From NCBI RefSeq assembly GCF_019924635.1, contig NZ_CP065037.1, positions 3,472,001-3,536,000 of the forward strand: DNA of 64,000 nucleotides. Reading direction: 5' to 3'. Positions 48,269-57,604 of this stretch are shown here, piece after piece (the first letter of the stretch is position 1; every line of letters begins with the position of its first letter). Position numbers and translations under genes: made by a program. The stretch is from Leifsonia sp. ZF2019. Lineage in GTDB: Bacteria > Actinomycetota > Actinomycetes > Actinomycetales > Microbacteriaceae. The notes below the pieces were generated by a model. The model had not been told where the DNA came from. It saw only the letters and a program-made list of their open reading frames with translations, and made no database searches.

Positions 48269-49885
48269 ATGGCGCAACGATGGGGTGCGGTGACAGTGCT
48301 CGGCGCCGCCCAGTTCGTGATGGTGCTGGACAGCACCGTGATGAACGTGTCCATCTCGACGGTCGTCGCCGACCTGCACACCACCATCGAGGCGATGCAG
48401 ACGACGATCACCTTCTACACGCTGACGATGGCGGCGTTCATGCTCCTCGGCGCCAAGCTCGGCGACATCTGGGGGAGGCGGCGCGCACTGGTCATCGGAT
48501 CGATCGTCTACGCGATCGGGTCGGGGACGACGGCGCTGAGCCCGAACATCGGCGTGCTCTTCGTCGGCTGGTCGGTCATCGAGGGCCTCGGCGCCGTGCT
48601 CGTCATCCCCGCCATCGCAGCGCTCATCGCGGACAACTACTCCGGCCACGCCCGGGTCACCGCCTTCGCGGTGATCGGCGCGGCCTCGGGTGTCGCCGTC
48701 GCAGCGGGCCCGCTGATCGGCGGCTTCCTCACGACGTACGCGAGCTGGCGATACGTGTTCGCCGGCGAAGTGGTCGTCATGGCCGTCGTGCTGCTGTTCA
48801 ACCGATTCGTCCGCACGGCGGGAGCCACCAGGCCGGTGCGCATCGACGTTCTCTCCGTGCTGCTGTCCGCCGCCGGTCTCGTGTTCATCGTCTGGGGCCT
48901 CCTCCAGTCCAAGGTGTGGGGCTGGGTGCTTCCCACCACGGACGTCTCCCTCCTCGGCCTCTCGCCGGTGCCCTTCATCGTGGCGGCGGGCGCCGTGGTG
49001 CTCTGGCTGTTCTTCGTTCGCCAGCGCCGCCTGGTGGCGACCGGCCGCGCACCCCTGGTCGACACGCGGATCCTGGCCCTGCGGCAGCTGCGCGCCGGCG
49101 TGGGGAGCATCGGCCTGCAATACACGGTGACGGCGGGGCTGTTCTTCGTGGTGCCGATCTACCTGCAGCTCACCCTCGGCCTCGATGCGCTCTCCACGGG
49201 CCTGCGGGTCTTCCCGCTCTCGGTCGCCCTGGTGCTGTTCTCGATCGTCGGCACCGTGCTGGCGCGGCGCGTGCCAACCCGCCGCATCGTGCGCATCGGC
49301 CAGCTCGCCCTCGTGGTGGCGAGCCTGGTGCTCCTCGGCTCCGTCGACCCGAAGCTCGACACCTTCGTCTTCGGTGCCGGGATGTTCGTCGCGGGCGCGG
49401 CGCTCGGGCTCCTCGCCTCCCAGCTCGGAAACGCCACGATGTCGGCCGTCGGGCCGGACGAGCTGAGCGAGGCGGGAGGCGTGCAGGGGGTCTTCCAGAA
49501 CCTCGGCTCCTCGCTCGGCACGGCGCTGGTCGGGTCGGTGCTCATCGCTGCCCTGTCCACCGCCTTCGCGGGCAATGTCGCCGCGAGCGACCTCCCACAG
49601 GACGTCCAGACGCAGGTGCAGGAGCAGACCAGCCAGGGCGTCGGCGTCATCCCTGTCTCCGGGGTCTCAGCGATCGCGGAGAAGGCGGGCCTCTCGTCGT
49701 CGGACAGCGCCACCCTGCAGTCGATCTACAGCGAATCCCAGCTGGAGGCGCTGCGGCTGTCCTTCGCCGCCCTCGCGCTCATCTCGTGCGCCGCCCTCTT
49801 CTTCTCCCGCCACCTCCCGACGAGGCTCGAGGAGGAGACCGGCGAGACGGACGACGCGCCGGATGCCGCCGTCAGAGCTTCCTGA
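48269..49885 (+). CDS. DHA2-family MFS transporter
   Basis: A 538-residue transporter with about 14 membrane helices. The DHA2 opening LGAAQFVMVLDSTVMNVSISTVV, motif A in GAKLGDIWGRRRALV and motif C-like GAASGVAVAAGPLIGGFL are present. A hydrophilic segment of about 45 residues (DLPQDVQTQVQEQTSQ and following) lies before the last helix, as in QacA-type pumps. The ATG at 48269 was chosen by homology to this opening; a GGAAGAGG stretch lies upstream. No dedicated regulator gene is adjacent. The 3' end overlaps the convergent thioesterase gene by 14 bases. Confidence 0.9.
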   Translation: MAQRWGAVTVLGAAQFVMVLDSTVMNVSISTVVADLHTTIEAMQTTITFYTLTMAAFMLLGAKLGDIWGRRRALVIGSIVYAIGSGTTALSPNIGVLFVGWSVIEGLGAVLVIPAIAALIADNYSGHARVTAFAVIGAASGVAVAAGPLIGGFLTTYASWRYVFAGEVVVMAVVLLFNRFVRTAGATRPVRIDVLSVLLSAAGLVFIVWGLLQSKVWGWVLPTTDVSLLGLSPVPFIVAAGAVVLWLFFVRQRRLVATGRAPLVDTRILALRQLRAGVGSIGLQYTVTAGLFFVVPIYLQLTLGLDALSTGLRVFPLSVALVLFSIVGTVLARRVPTRRIVRIGQLALVVASLVLLGSVDPKLDTFVFGAGMFVAGAALGLLASQLGNATMSAVGPDELSEAGGVQGVFQNLGSSLGTALVGSVLIAALSTAFAGNVAASDLPQDVQTQVQEQTSQGVGVIPVSGVSAIAEKAGLSSSDSATLQSIYSESQLEALRLSFAALALISCAALFFSRHLPTRLEEETGETDDAPDAAVRAS

Positions 49886-50663
49886 TCGTCAGCGACTGCT
49901 CGGCGAAGCCGCACGCGCCGGCCGCGTCGTGGAGCACCGACCGCGTCACGCCGAGCCCGGTCGCGCCGAAGACGACCTCGGTGTCCAGACCGAGCCACGG
50001 TCCGGCCGGCGTGCGGTGGAGGTGCACGGTGAGGTCGACGTTGGGGAACATCCACTCGGTGGGGTGGCGTCGCACGGCCACCCCGTTCGCCGTGTCCACC
50101 AGCGCGAGCCACGCCGCGACGGGATCGACCTCGACGCCCGCCACGAGGTCGCACGGCGTCGACAACCAGACCGTCGCGCGACCCGGCTCCGGCGGGAGCA
50201 CTGCGCGCGCGTCGAGCGAGGCGACGTAGCCGCCGCGCCACACGTCCGCCATCGGCCAGCTCACGGCGGCCTCCGGAGAGACGAGCCCCTCGGAGGCTCC
50301 TCCCGCCACCTCCGCCGTGTCGAACGCCGCGAGCAGCCACGCCCGCGCCTTCACCACGGCACGACCACGGATCACCGCCGTCGCCTCCACCAGCTCGATC
50401 GTCCGCCCAGGACGGATCGTCTCGACCGTGAGCTCCACCGGCTCCAGGGCGAGGAATCCCAGGATGTCGTAGCTGATCCGCCCCAGCTGCAGCGGCGGTC
50501 CCTGGCGGTCGGCGGCATGACGGAGGATGGCGTGCGCGATCAGCCCGCCGAGCGGGCTGAAATGGATCTCATCGTCCGCCCACGCGCCGCCGACCCGACG
50601 GGTCGGCTCGAACGTCCGCTCGCTCGTCTGCAGGAAGTATGCCGTCGGCGCCAGGGGGTTCAC
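49872..50663 (-). CDS. TesB-like double-hotdog acyl-CoA thioesterase
   Basis: A 263-residue protein with two hotdog halves. The N-terminal half contains GGLIAHAILRHA and LGRISYDILGFLALEPVELTVETIRPGRTIELVEATAVIRGR, the usual long hotdog helix and strands; the second half includes PNVDLTVHLHRTPAGPWLGLDTEVVFGATGLGVTRSVLHDAAG, where the DxxG...S...D region is the thioesterase core. A GTG start at 50663 is used. It probably hydrolyses medium or short acyl-CoA esters; such genes are usually monocistronic and here too no partner is evident. Confidence 0.83.
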   Translation of the reverse strand: MNPLAPTAYFLQTSERTFEPTRRVGGAWADDEIHFSPLGGLIAHAILRHAADRQGPPLQLGRISYDILGFLALEPVELTVETIRPGRTIELVEATAVIRGRAVVKARAWLLAAFDTAEVAGGASEGLVSPEAAVSWPMADVWRGGYVASLDARAVLPPEPGRATVWLSTPCDLVAGVEVDPVAAWLALVDTANGVAVRRHPTEWMFPNVDLTVHLHRTPAGPWLGLDTEVVFGATGLGVTRSVLHDAAGACGFAEQSLTIRKL

Positions 50664-50714
50664 GGTGTCCAGACTAGGCGGTGGTGGGCTCCCCCTCGGC
50701 TGCGGCCGGCGCCC

Positions 50715-50733
50715 GAATGCTCAGGAGGCATTC
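50715..50733. repeat. Small inverted repeat between LuxR and thioesterase genes
   Basis: GAATGC at 50715-50720 and GCATTC at 50728-50733 are perfect inverted arms around TCAGGAG. It lies after the stop of the LuxR-type gene and before the start of the thioesterase gene, both on the minus strand. It could be a small hairpin ending the LuxR transcript or an operator for the thioesterase gene; nothing further supports either. Confidence 0.35.
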
Positions 50734-50783
50734 TCATCGCCGATCACTGCCGGCCGGAGGATTCGACAGGTAGGCGCGGGCCG

Positions 50784-52442
50784 CTACCGGTCGGCCTCCC
50801 GCGGACCGGCCGCCTCGACCGTCCTGGCGACGGCCACGGGCCGGCGGACCGTGCCGCTGGTCGCGTGCAGAGCGGTCACCGGTACGGACGGGGTCCCGCG
50901 GCTGCCCGGCGCCTCCGAGAACAGGCGGTAGCCCGCGGCGAGCCGCAGCGCCTCCTCCCGTGTCGAGCAGCCCAGCTTGCGGTACATCGATTGCAGCTGG
51001 GACTTGACCGTGTTCGGCGACACATGGAAGGACGCCGCGATGGCGGCGGTGGTGTCGTGCGCCGGAAGGGCGCGGAGTATCCGGAGTTCGCCGACCGTGA
51101 GCTGCGGTCGTGCCTTGATGTCGATGCGCTCGAGATCGCCCACGATGCCGTCGAACCCGCGCGGGATGTCCTGCGGGAGGTGCTGCCTGACCAGCTCCAC
51201 CAGTTGACGCGGCGCTGAAGCGAAGAGACGCCGGCTGTCGCGGCGCGTCCCGACTCTGAGCACCCGCACGGCGGTGTCGCGCAGGAGGCCGCCCGTCGTC
51301 GCGAACTCGTGCCAGGCCGAGAGCACCAGCCACTCGGCGTGCGCCGCCGGGCCGAGGGTGCGGTCGGCGCCCAGGGTGCGCAGGAGCCGGGCAGCTCCGT
51401 CGACGTCGCCTTCGTGCAGGCCGAGCCGCACGCGAGCGAGCGAGGTCAGGGCGCCGGAGCCGTCGCTTCCCGCCAGCGACCGTGCTGCGGCGAGCTCCCC
51501 CAGCGCGATCAGCGCCTCGATCGAGGCGGCCGTGACGACGTCGTCCGCGAACGACCCCGACTGCGTCGGATGCGCGGCCGCGGCGAGCCGGATCGCCTCC
51601 AGCGCCTCGTCGGGCCGATGCCGGGCCAGCAGGGAGCGGGAGCGCGCCAGCAGGGCGAACGGCCAGGTCAGCTCGACGCTGTCGTAGGGCTCCAGGGCGG
51701 CGAGCCGCTCGTCGAGGTCGTCCGCGAGCCGCTCCGCACCGACCAGGGCCGAGGCCGCGCTCTCGGTCGCCCGGGCGGCACTCCGGTGGGCGAGGGTCGC
51801 CGGTGGCTGCTTCGCCGCCTCCGCCAGTGCGTTCACGGCGTCGTCGAGCGAGCCGCGCATCGCGTGGGCGAGGGCCATGCGGCCCAGCGCGAGCCGCTCG
51901 GCGTCGCGTTGGAGCGCGAACCGGCCGAGCTGTCGCGCGGTGGCGAACTCGACCAGCGCACGCACGGAATCCCCGGCGGCGAGCAGGGTCGACCCGATCT
52001 CGTGGTGGTAGAACCAGAGCGGACCGTCGGTGCGCTCGCGCGACTCGACCCGCGTCTGCACGATCCGGTCCTCCAGCCGCCGCGCGTACACGAGAGACGA
52101 CTCGAGGTCTCCGCTCGACCGGAAGGCGATCATCTGCGCGAGCGCCAGCAGGTCCAGCTCGTCCGGGCCGAACAGCCGTGCCTGATCGGCGCTCACGAGC
52201 GGCTTGAACGGCCGCGCCGTGCGCGCGAGCACCGGGGTCAGCGGGTGCAGCAACCGCAGGATCGGGTGGCGCTCCAGCAGCGGGCTCGGCAGCGCGACGA
52301 TCGCGGAGAGCAGCAGTTCGTGGTGCGAACTGTAGAGGGGCCACACATTGTCGAGCACCGCGGTCGCGATGCTCCCCTGGTTGCCGCCGGCGAGCGCATG
52401 CCGCAGTTCACTCTCGGCGCGGTCCGCATCGTTCAGATTCAT
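50784..52442 (-). CDS. LuxR-type regulator, paralogue A (helical repeat sensor)
   Basis: A 552-residue regulator. Residues 1-430 are helical TPR-like repeats (WFYHHEIGSTLLAAGDSVRALVEFATARQLGRF, LGRMALAHAMRGSLDDAVNAL) without a Walker motif, unlike LAL/MalT regulators. Residues about 455-515 are the LuxR helix-turn-helix: LTVGELRILRALPAHDTTAAIAASFHVSPNTVKSQLQSMYRKLGCSTREEAL. It is highly similar along its length to the LuxR-type gene at 59874, so the two are paralogues. The ATG follows GAGGGGAA. It lies downstream of, and on the same strand as, the glutamate decarboxylase/Pip gene run. Confidence 0.88.
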   Translation of the reverse strand: MNLNDADRAESELRHALAGGNQGSIATAVLDNVWPLYSSHHELLLSAIVALPSPLLERHPILRLLHPLTPVLARTARPFKPLVSADQARLFGPDELDLLALAQMIAFRSSGDLESSLVYARRLEDRIVQTRVESRERTDGPLWFYHHEIGSTLLAAGDSVRALVEFATARQLGRFALQRDAERLALGRMALAHAMRGSLDDAVNALAEAAKQPPATLAHRSAARATESAASALVGAERLADDLDERLAALEPYDSVELTWPFALLARSRSLLARHRPDEALEAIRLAAAAHPTQSGSFADDVVTAASIEALIALGELAAARSLAGSDGSGALTSLARVRLGLHEGDVDGAARLLRTLGADRTLGPAAHAEWLVLSAWHEFATTGGLLRDTAVRVLRVGTRRDSRRLFASAPRQLVELVRQHLPQDIPRGFDGIVGDLERIDIKARPQLTVGELRILRALPAHDTTAAIAASFHVSPNTVKSQLQSMYRKLGCSTREEALRLAAGYRLFSEAPGSRGTPSVPVTALHATSGTVRRPVAVARTVEAAGPREADR

Positions 52443-52549
52443 GTCGTTCCCCTCGTCGGGTGAGGACTGTGGGATCGATCTTCATCACCGGGTGAGCCGC
52501 CGGGCGATGAGTGTGCGGTTTCTGCGACGGTTTCTGCGGAAACTGCTCG

Positions 52550-53458
52550 TCACGCTGTTCCCGCCCGCGCCGCCCGCGAGAGCACGAAGACTCCTGCGAC
52601 CGCGACCCCACCGGCCGCGACGAAGGCGGCGAAAGCCCAGAGCGGGGCGCCGGAGGCCTCCCCCAGGATGGTGATGCCGAGCACGACGGCGACCGTCGGG
52701 TCGATGACGGTCAGACCGGCGACCACGACCTCGGGCCGGTTCCCGGCGTGTGCGCGCTGCACGAAGGCGATGGAGAGTGCGCCCGCCACGCCGATCCCGA
52801 CGATGCAGCCGATCGTCAGGAGGTTCGTGGCGTCGACGGCGAACCAGTGCAGCTGCAGGGCGGTCTGCACGCGCAGGATGACGGTCTTGCCGAGCGTGGC
52901 GACGAACGCCGAGTACACCCCGCCCAACAGCACGAAGAGCACGGGCGGCACCGGGCGCGACCGGCCGGCCACGAGCAGGACAGCGTTCGCGAGCAGCACG
53001 AAGGCGAGCACCACCAGCACGGCGATCAGCTCCTCGGCGCCGATGGTGTGCTGCGTGCTGACCAGGGCGGCGACCGTGACGAAGGCCGCGACCCCGACGA
53101 CACACACGGCGATCGCGCGCAGTTCGGCCCGGGAGGGGCGCCGCCCGCCGACGACGGCGGTGAGCGCGACGGTGAAGACCAGGGCGCTCACGCCGACCGG
53201 CTGCACGACGATGAGCGGGGCGAACGCCAGACTGCCCATCTGGAGCACGATGGCCGCACCCAGCAGCAGGGCGCCGAGGAGCCACGGGCGGTCCCGCAGG
53301 AGCCCCAGTGCGCGACCGCCGAGACCGCTCGCCCCGGGGCGGTCCGCGGTCTCGGCGACCCCGCGCGCCTGCAGCAGGTTGCCGACGGAGAGCACCAGGG
53401 CCGACACGAGCGCCAGCCCGATGCCGAGCAGAGGCTGGGACTCCAGCGGCGCGGTCAC
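52550..53458 (-). CDS. DMT-superfamily (EamA/NIPA-like) transporter
   Basis: A 302-residue membrane protein with nine to ten helices. It starts PLLGIGLALVSALVLSVGNLLQARGV and includes LAFAPLIVVQPVGVSALVFTVALTAV and VVAGLTVIDPTVAVVLGITILGEA, the typical paired repeat ends of DMT carriers, with the Pro-Thr-Val-Ala motif late in the second half. A GTG start overlaps the stop of the upstream membrane-protein gene (GTGA). It follows the glutamate decarboxylase gene in the same run of genes and could carry amines, amino acids or metal ions; the substrate is unknown. Confidence 0.8.
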   Translation of the reverse strand: MTAPLESQPLLGIGLALVSALVLSVGNLLQARGVAETADRPGASGLGGRALGLLRDRPWLLGALLLGAAIVLQMGSLAFAPLIVVQPVGVSALVFTVALTAVVGGRRPSRAELRAIAVCVVGVAAFVTVAALVSTQHTIGAEELIAVLVVLAFVLLANAVLLVAGRSRPVPPVLFVLLGGVYSAFVATLGKTVILRVQTALQLHWFAVDATNLLTIGCIVGIGVAGALSIAFVQRAHAGNRPEVVVAGLTVIDPTVAVVLGITILGEASGAPLWAFAAFVAAGGVAVAGVFVLSRAARAGTA

Positions 53459-54120
53459 CGCGCCCGGCGCCTCCAGGCCGGCAGCACGATCAGGGACGCG
53501 AAGAAGAAGCAGAGCGCCCCGATGAACGTGCCCCCGTTCGCGAGCGCACCGTTGACCACGTCACCGTCCGGGAGGATGTACGCGCCGACGGCGGAGACGC
53601 CGAAGGCGACGCAGCCGATGAGGTTGACGAGCGCCGACCACCAGGAGGCTTTTCCGGGATCCCAGAGCGGTGCGGTGTGCGAGTAGGCGACGAACACCAG
53701 GAAACCGCTCACGAGGAAGGCGACCGACCCGCCCGCATCCGGGTTCCAGACGTAGTGCTCCTGCGCCGTCATCGACTTGGCGCGCAGCGCGGCGGTCGTG
53801 CTGATGTTGAACATCACGGTCCCGAACGACTGGGTCGCCGCGGCCAGCCACTCGGCCCGCACCATGCGACCCGGCGCGTAGGAGACGGGCACCGCGACGG
53901 CGCCGCTCAGGAAGAGCTGGATGAGACCGGCCGTGGTGAAGAACCACGCGCCGAAGAAATAGAGCAGGTTCGACCCGTTCGAGCCGAGCACCTCGCTCAG
54001 CCCGGGGGCCGAACCGAGGGCGAACAGCGCCGACCCGATCATGAACAGGGAGCATTGCTTGGTCAGGGTCGGAACGAACAGCCGCCGCGGCGGATCGCTG
54101 GCGATGGCCGCTTCGGTCAT
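53455..54120 (-). CDS. YrhK-like membrane protein
   Basis: A 221-residue membrane protein with about six helices arranged as a repeated helix pair, opening RLFVPTLTKQCSLFMIGSALFALGSAPGL and containing NLLYFFGAWFFTTAGLIQLFL and WWSALVNLIGCVAFGVSAVGAYI. The helix pairs resemble the YrhK domain, found in small uncharacterised membrane proteins. It is placed 76 bases after gadB and overlaps the DMT-carrier gene, so it belongs to the same run of genes. It contains a charged loop between pairs but no catalytic motif. Function unknown. Confidence 0.65.
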   Translation of the reverse strand: MTEAAIASDPPRRLFVPTLTKQCSLFMIGSALFALGSAPGLSEVLGSNGSNLLYFFGAWFFTTAGLIQLFLSGAVAVPVSYAPGRMVRAEWLAAATQSFGTVMFNISTTAALRAKSMTAQEHYVWNPDAGGSVAFLVSGFLVFVAYSHTAPLWDPGKASWWSALVNLIGCVAFGVSAVGAYILPDGDVVNGALANGGTFIGALCFFFASLIVLPAWRRRAR

Positions 54121-54196
54121 GGGTTGTCTCCTCGATGGTGTCGGCACGGCGGACGGCGACGGGGGGGGCTCCCGATGCCCCTCCCCCGCCCGTCCG

Positions 54197-55606
54197 TCAG
54201 TGGTGGAAGTGGGTCCCCGCGTTCGCCTCGCGGGGCAGCGGGGCGGCGAGCGCGTCCAAGTACGCGACCTCGCCCTTGATGTCGGCGAGCAGGGCGGATG
54301 CGAGATCACGGCTGAGGCCGACCTTCACGACGATGCGCTGGAGGATCACGTCGGCCATGTCGTCCGCCATGGGATACGCGGGCACCAGCCAGCCCTTCAT
54401 CCGCAGCCGATCGGCGAGGTCGTACAGGCTCCACTTGTCGGTGTAGCCGTCTTTGAGCACCCACGCGAAGACCGGGATGGTGTCTCCCTTGCTGATCAGC
54501 TCGAAGGGCCCGATCTTCTCGATCTCGCTGGAGAGGTAGGTGGCGACGTCGATCGAGTTCTGCTGCACCCGACGGTAGCCCTCACGACCGAGCCGGAGGA
54601 ACTGGTAGTACTGCAGCAGCACCTGGGCACCCGGGCGCGAGAAGTTCAGCGCAAGGGTGGGCATGTCGCCGCCGAGATAGCTGACGTGGAAGATCATGCT
54701 CTCGGGGAGCACGGCCGTGTCGCGCCAGACGACCCACCCGACGCCGGGGTAGACCAGTCCGTACTTGTGGCCGGAGGTGCTGATCGAGTTGACGCGGTCG
54801 ATCTGGAAGTCCCACACCAGCTGGGGCTGGCAGAACGGCGCGACCATGGCGCCGGAGGCTCCGTCGACGTGGATCTTCACGTCGAGACCGGTCTTCTCCT
54901 GGATCTCGTCGAGCTTCTTCGCGATGGCCACCACGTCGTCGTACAGACCGGTGAACGTCTGACCGAGGATCGCGACGACGCCGATCGTGTTCTCGTCCAC
55001 GTAGTCCTCGAGCTTGTAGCCGTCGAGGATGATGTGGTCGGGGCTGACCGGCACGTAGCGGGCCTCGATGTCCCAGTAGTTGCAGAACTTCTCCCACACG
55101 ACCTGCACGGCCGCGGACATGATCAGGTTCGGCTTGTCGGCCGGCTTCTTCTCGGCCGCTCGCTTCTCCTGCCAGAGCCGCTTGAGCGCGAGGCCGCCCA
55201 GCATGCACGCCTCGGAGGACCCGATCGCCGAGGTGCCGATCGTGTCGGCGGTGTCCGGCACGTGCCAGAGATCGGCGAGCATGCGCCAGCAGCGGTCCTC
55301 GATCGCCGCGGTGGCCGGGTACTCGTCCTTGTCGATCATGTTCTTGTCGGCGGCTTCGGCGTACAGCTTCTTCGCTTCGTCGTCCATCCACGTGGTCACG
55401 AAGGTCGCCAGGTTGAGCCGCGAGTTGCCGTCGAGGATCGCCTCGTCGTGAACGATCTGGTAGGCCGTCTCGGGAAGGCTGGGGCCGTCCGGCATCCGGA
55501 ACTTGTCGAAGGTGGTGGCTTCGCCCGGACGGACGAAGACGGGGTTGACGCTCAGCGTCGGGTCGACGTTGGTGGACGTCCGGGCAGGGGTGGTGTTGAT
55601 GGTCAC
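54197..55606 (-). CDS. gadB: Glutamate decarboxylase
   Basis: A 469-residue PLP-dependent decarboxylase that converts glutamate to GABA while consuming a proton. The cofactor lysine Lys281 lies in SISTSGHKYGLVYPG; HVDGASGAMVAPF holds the PLP-contact Asp, and GSSEACMLGGLALKRLWQ the phosphate loop. Length and motifs match GadA/GadB proteins. The C-terminus ends GTHFHH, a histidine-rich tail where Escherichia GadB has a pH-sensing His. A GTG start at 55606 follows AGAGGAG. No GadC-type glutamate/GABA antiporter is adjacent. It follows the YhgE/Pip gene by 42 bases. Confidence 0.95.
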   Translation of the reverse strand: MTINTTPARTSTNVDPTLSVNPVFVRPGEATTFDKFRMPDGPSLPETAYQIVHDEAILDGNSRLNLATFVTTWMDDEAKKLYAEAADKNMIDKDEYPATAAIEDRCWRMLADLWHVPDTADTIGTSAIGSSEACMLGGLALKRLWQEKRAAEKKPADKPNLIMSAAVQVVWEKFCNYWDIEARYVPVSPDHIILDGYKLEDYVDENTIGVVAILGQTFTGLYDDVVAIAKKLDEIQEKTGLDVKIHVDGASGAMVAPFCQPQLVWDFQIDRVNSISTSGHKYGLVYPGVGWVVWRDTAVLPESMIFHVSYLGGDMPTLALNFSRPGAQVLLQYYQFLRLGREGYRRVQQNSIDVATYLSSEIEKIGPFELISKGDTIPVFAWVLKDGYTDKWSLYDLADRLRMKGWLVPAYPMADDMADVILQRIVVKVGLSRDLASALLADIKGEVAYLDALAAPLPREANAGTHFHH

Positions 55607-55648
55607 TTGTTCTACTCCTCTATTGCGGCGGGATGGTGAAAGGCACGG

Positions 55649-57604
55649 TCAGACCTCGACGGGCGGGTACAGGCGGTCCATCGTGTACTGCCTGTTGCGT
55701 CGGGCGGCCCAGGTGGAGGCGGCGATGAAGATGACCGTGAGACCGGCCGTCACCGCGATCGCCACCCCGAGCCGGTAGTCGACGCCGCCCAGGATGAGCT
55801 GGCGGAGGGCATTGTTGGTGTAGGTCATCGGGTCGATCCAGTTGATGTACTGGAACGGGACGGACGTCGTCGGCACCGGGTAGATGCCGCCGGCGGAGGT
55901 CAGCTGGATCATCAGGAACGCGAGGGTCAGCACGCGGCCCACCGCCGGCCCGAGCAGGGCGTTGAACATCTGGATCATCGCCATGAACATGAAGACCATG
56001 AGGACCATGAATCCGTAAGTCCCCCACTCGTACTCGGGCTTGATGCCGATGGCGAACCGGACGACGAGGAACAGGATGGTGGCCTGCAGGAAGCCGACGA
56101 ACACGGTCGGGGCGTACGACGCCAGGACCACCCGGAACGATCCCAGTCCGCGGGCCAGCGGTCGCGACTGGATCGGCGTGAAGAGCATCCACGCGATGAT
56201 CCCGCCGACGAACAGGGCCAGGCCGAGGAAGAACGGTGCGAACCCGTAGGCGAACGTCTTGGCCTCGTTGTTCGTCTTCTCGTGGAGCTCGACCGGCTGC
56301 GCCAGGGCCTTGATGAAGTTGCCCTGCTGCGAGTCGTTCCAGGTGGGGAGCAGTTTGAGGCCGAGCCCGGCGGCGCCCGCGAGCTCGTCGGTCCCGCCGG
56401 CGAGCTGCGTGGTTCCGGAGGCGAGCTGGTTCGCGCCGTCCGAGAGCTGAACCAGGCCGGAGCTGAGGGTGTCGGCTCCGGAGCGGAGCTGACTCGAGTC
56501 CGACGACGCCGTCGCCAGGTCGCGCTGCACCGCCCCTCCTTCTACGGCCCGCAGCACGACGTTCACACGGCTCTGGGGGTTGTTGAACTCCGTCGCGAGC
56601 CGGTCGACGTCGGAGTGGATCGCGTCGAAGAGTCCGCTGACCTCCTGCGACAGCTGCGCCTTCGTGAAGCTCTCCTGCACGCTCGACAGCCGCGTGGCGA
56701 GCGCCTGTTCCGCCGGGTCGTCGCTGGAGGCCAGTTCGTCGATGATGCCCTGCAGCTGGCTCTGCGCGGACGCCTGGGCGGAGGCGACACGGTCGAGCGC
56801 ACCGGCGATGGCGTTGGTGTTCGCGTCGATCCTGGCCACGATCTGGCGGATCTCGTCGCTGCTGATGCCCGATGTCGCGACCGCCGTGTTCACTTTGCCG
56901 ATCGCGGACTGCACCTTGTCGTCGAGTTCGTCGATCGCGCTCGACAACTGCGCGGAGCCTTCCTTGGCGGTGACGAGATTGGACGCCAGCTCCTGCGCAC
57001 CGCTGTTCGCCGTCTGCATCCCGGAGTTCAGCTCGTCGACGCTGGCGACCGCTGCCTTGATCTTCGGGATCGCGCCCTTGACGCCCTGCAGCACGTTCTC
57101 GAACATCTGCTGCCCGACCTCGGCGCTGACCGTGTTGATCACCTGTTCGGCGGCGTCCTGCCCGATCACCGTCGAGAGGTAGTTGTTGGAGTCGTTGTAG
57201 GTGAACTGGAGGCCGGCCGAGCGCGGGTCGTCCGTGGCCGCGGAGGCGACCGACGCGCTGAAGTCCTTCGGCAGGGTGATGGTGAAGTAGTACTTCCCGT
57301 GGGCGAGCCCGTCGACGCCGGCCTTCTCCGAGGTCTCGTGCAGGTCGAGCTGCTTCGACTCGATCAGGCCCTTCACCACCTGCGTGCCGACCTCGAGCTT
57401 CTCGCCCTTGACCGTGGTGCCCTGGTCGAGGTTGATGATCGCGACGGGGATCTTGTCGACGTGCCCGAACGGGTTGTAGAACGCCCAGAGGTAGAGCGCT
57501 CCGTACATGAGGGGCATGAGGATGATGACGATGAGCGCGAGCCGCGGCATGCGGCCGCGGTAGTAGCGCTTGAAGTCGCTGCCCGGTGCGAATGCGGCGA
57601 TCAT
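55649..57604 (-). CDS. YhgE/Pip-family membrane protein
   Basis: A 651-residue protein of the YhgE/Pip (phage-infection protein) family. One helix at residues 22-42 (LALIVIILMPLMYGALYLWAF) precedes a large outside domain: a conserved N-terminal part (YNPFGHVDKIPVAIINLDQG), then a coiled-coil region at about 185-420 with repeated Leu/Ser heptads (LVQLSDGANQLASGTTQLAGGTDELAG). Five helices close the protein, resembling an ABC-2 permease. The start ATG overlaps the stop of the degenerate ATPase-like gene (ATGA), which suggests the two form a complex, possibly a type of ABC-2 exporter. Confidence 0.9.
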   Translation of the reverse strand: MIAAFAPGSDFKRYYRGRMPRLALIVIILMPLMYGALYLWAFYNPFGHVDKIPVAIINLDQGTTVKGEKLEVGTQVVKGLIESKQLDLHETSEKAGVDGLAHGKYYFTITLPKDFSASVASAATDDPRSAGLQFTYNDSNNYLSTVIGQDAAEQVINTVSAEVGQQMFENVLQGVKGAIPKIKAAVASVDELNSGMQTANSGAQELASNLVTAKEGSAQLSSAIDELDDKVQSAIGKVNTAVATSGISSDEIRQIVARIDANTNAIAGALDRVASAQASAQSQLQGIIDELASSDDPAEQALATRLSSVQESFTKAQLSQEVSGLFDAIHSDVDRLATEFNNPQSRVNVVLRAVEGGAVQRDLATASSDSSQLRSGADTLSSGLVQLSDGANQLASGTTQLAGGTDELAGAAGLGLKLLPTWNDSQQGNFIKALAQPVELHEKTNNEAKTFAYGFAPFFLGLALFVGGIIAWMLFTPIQSRPLARGLGSFRVVLASYAPTVFVGFLQATILFLVVRFAIGIKPEYEWGTYGFMVLMVFMFMAMIQMFNALLGPAVGRVLTLAFLMIQLTSAGGIYPVPTTSVPFQYINWIDPMTYTNNALRQLILGGVDYRLGVAIAVTAGLTVIFIAASTWAARRNRQYTMDRLYPPVEV

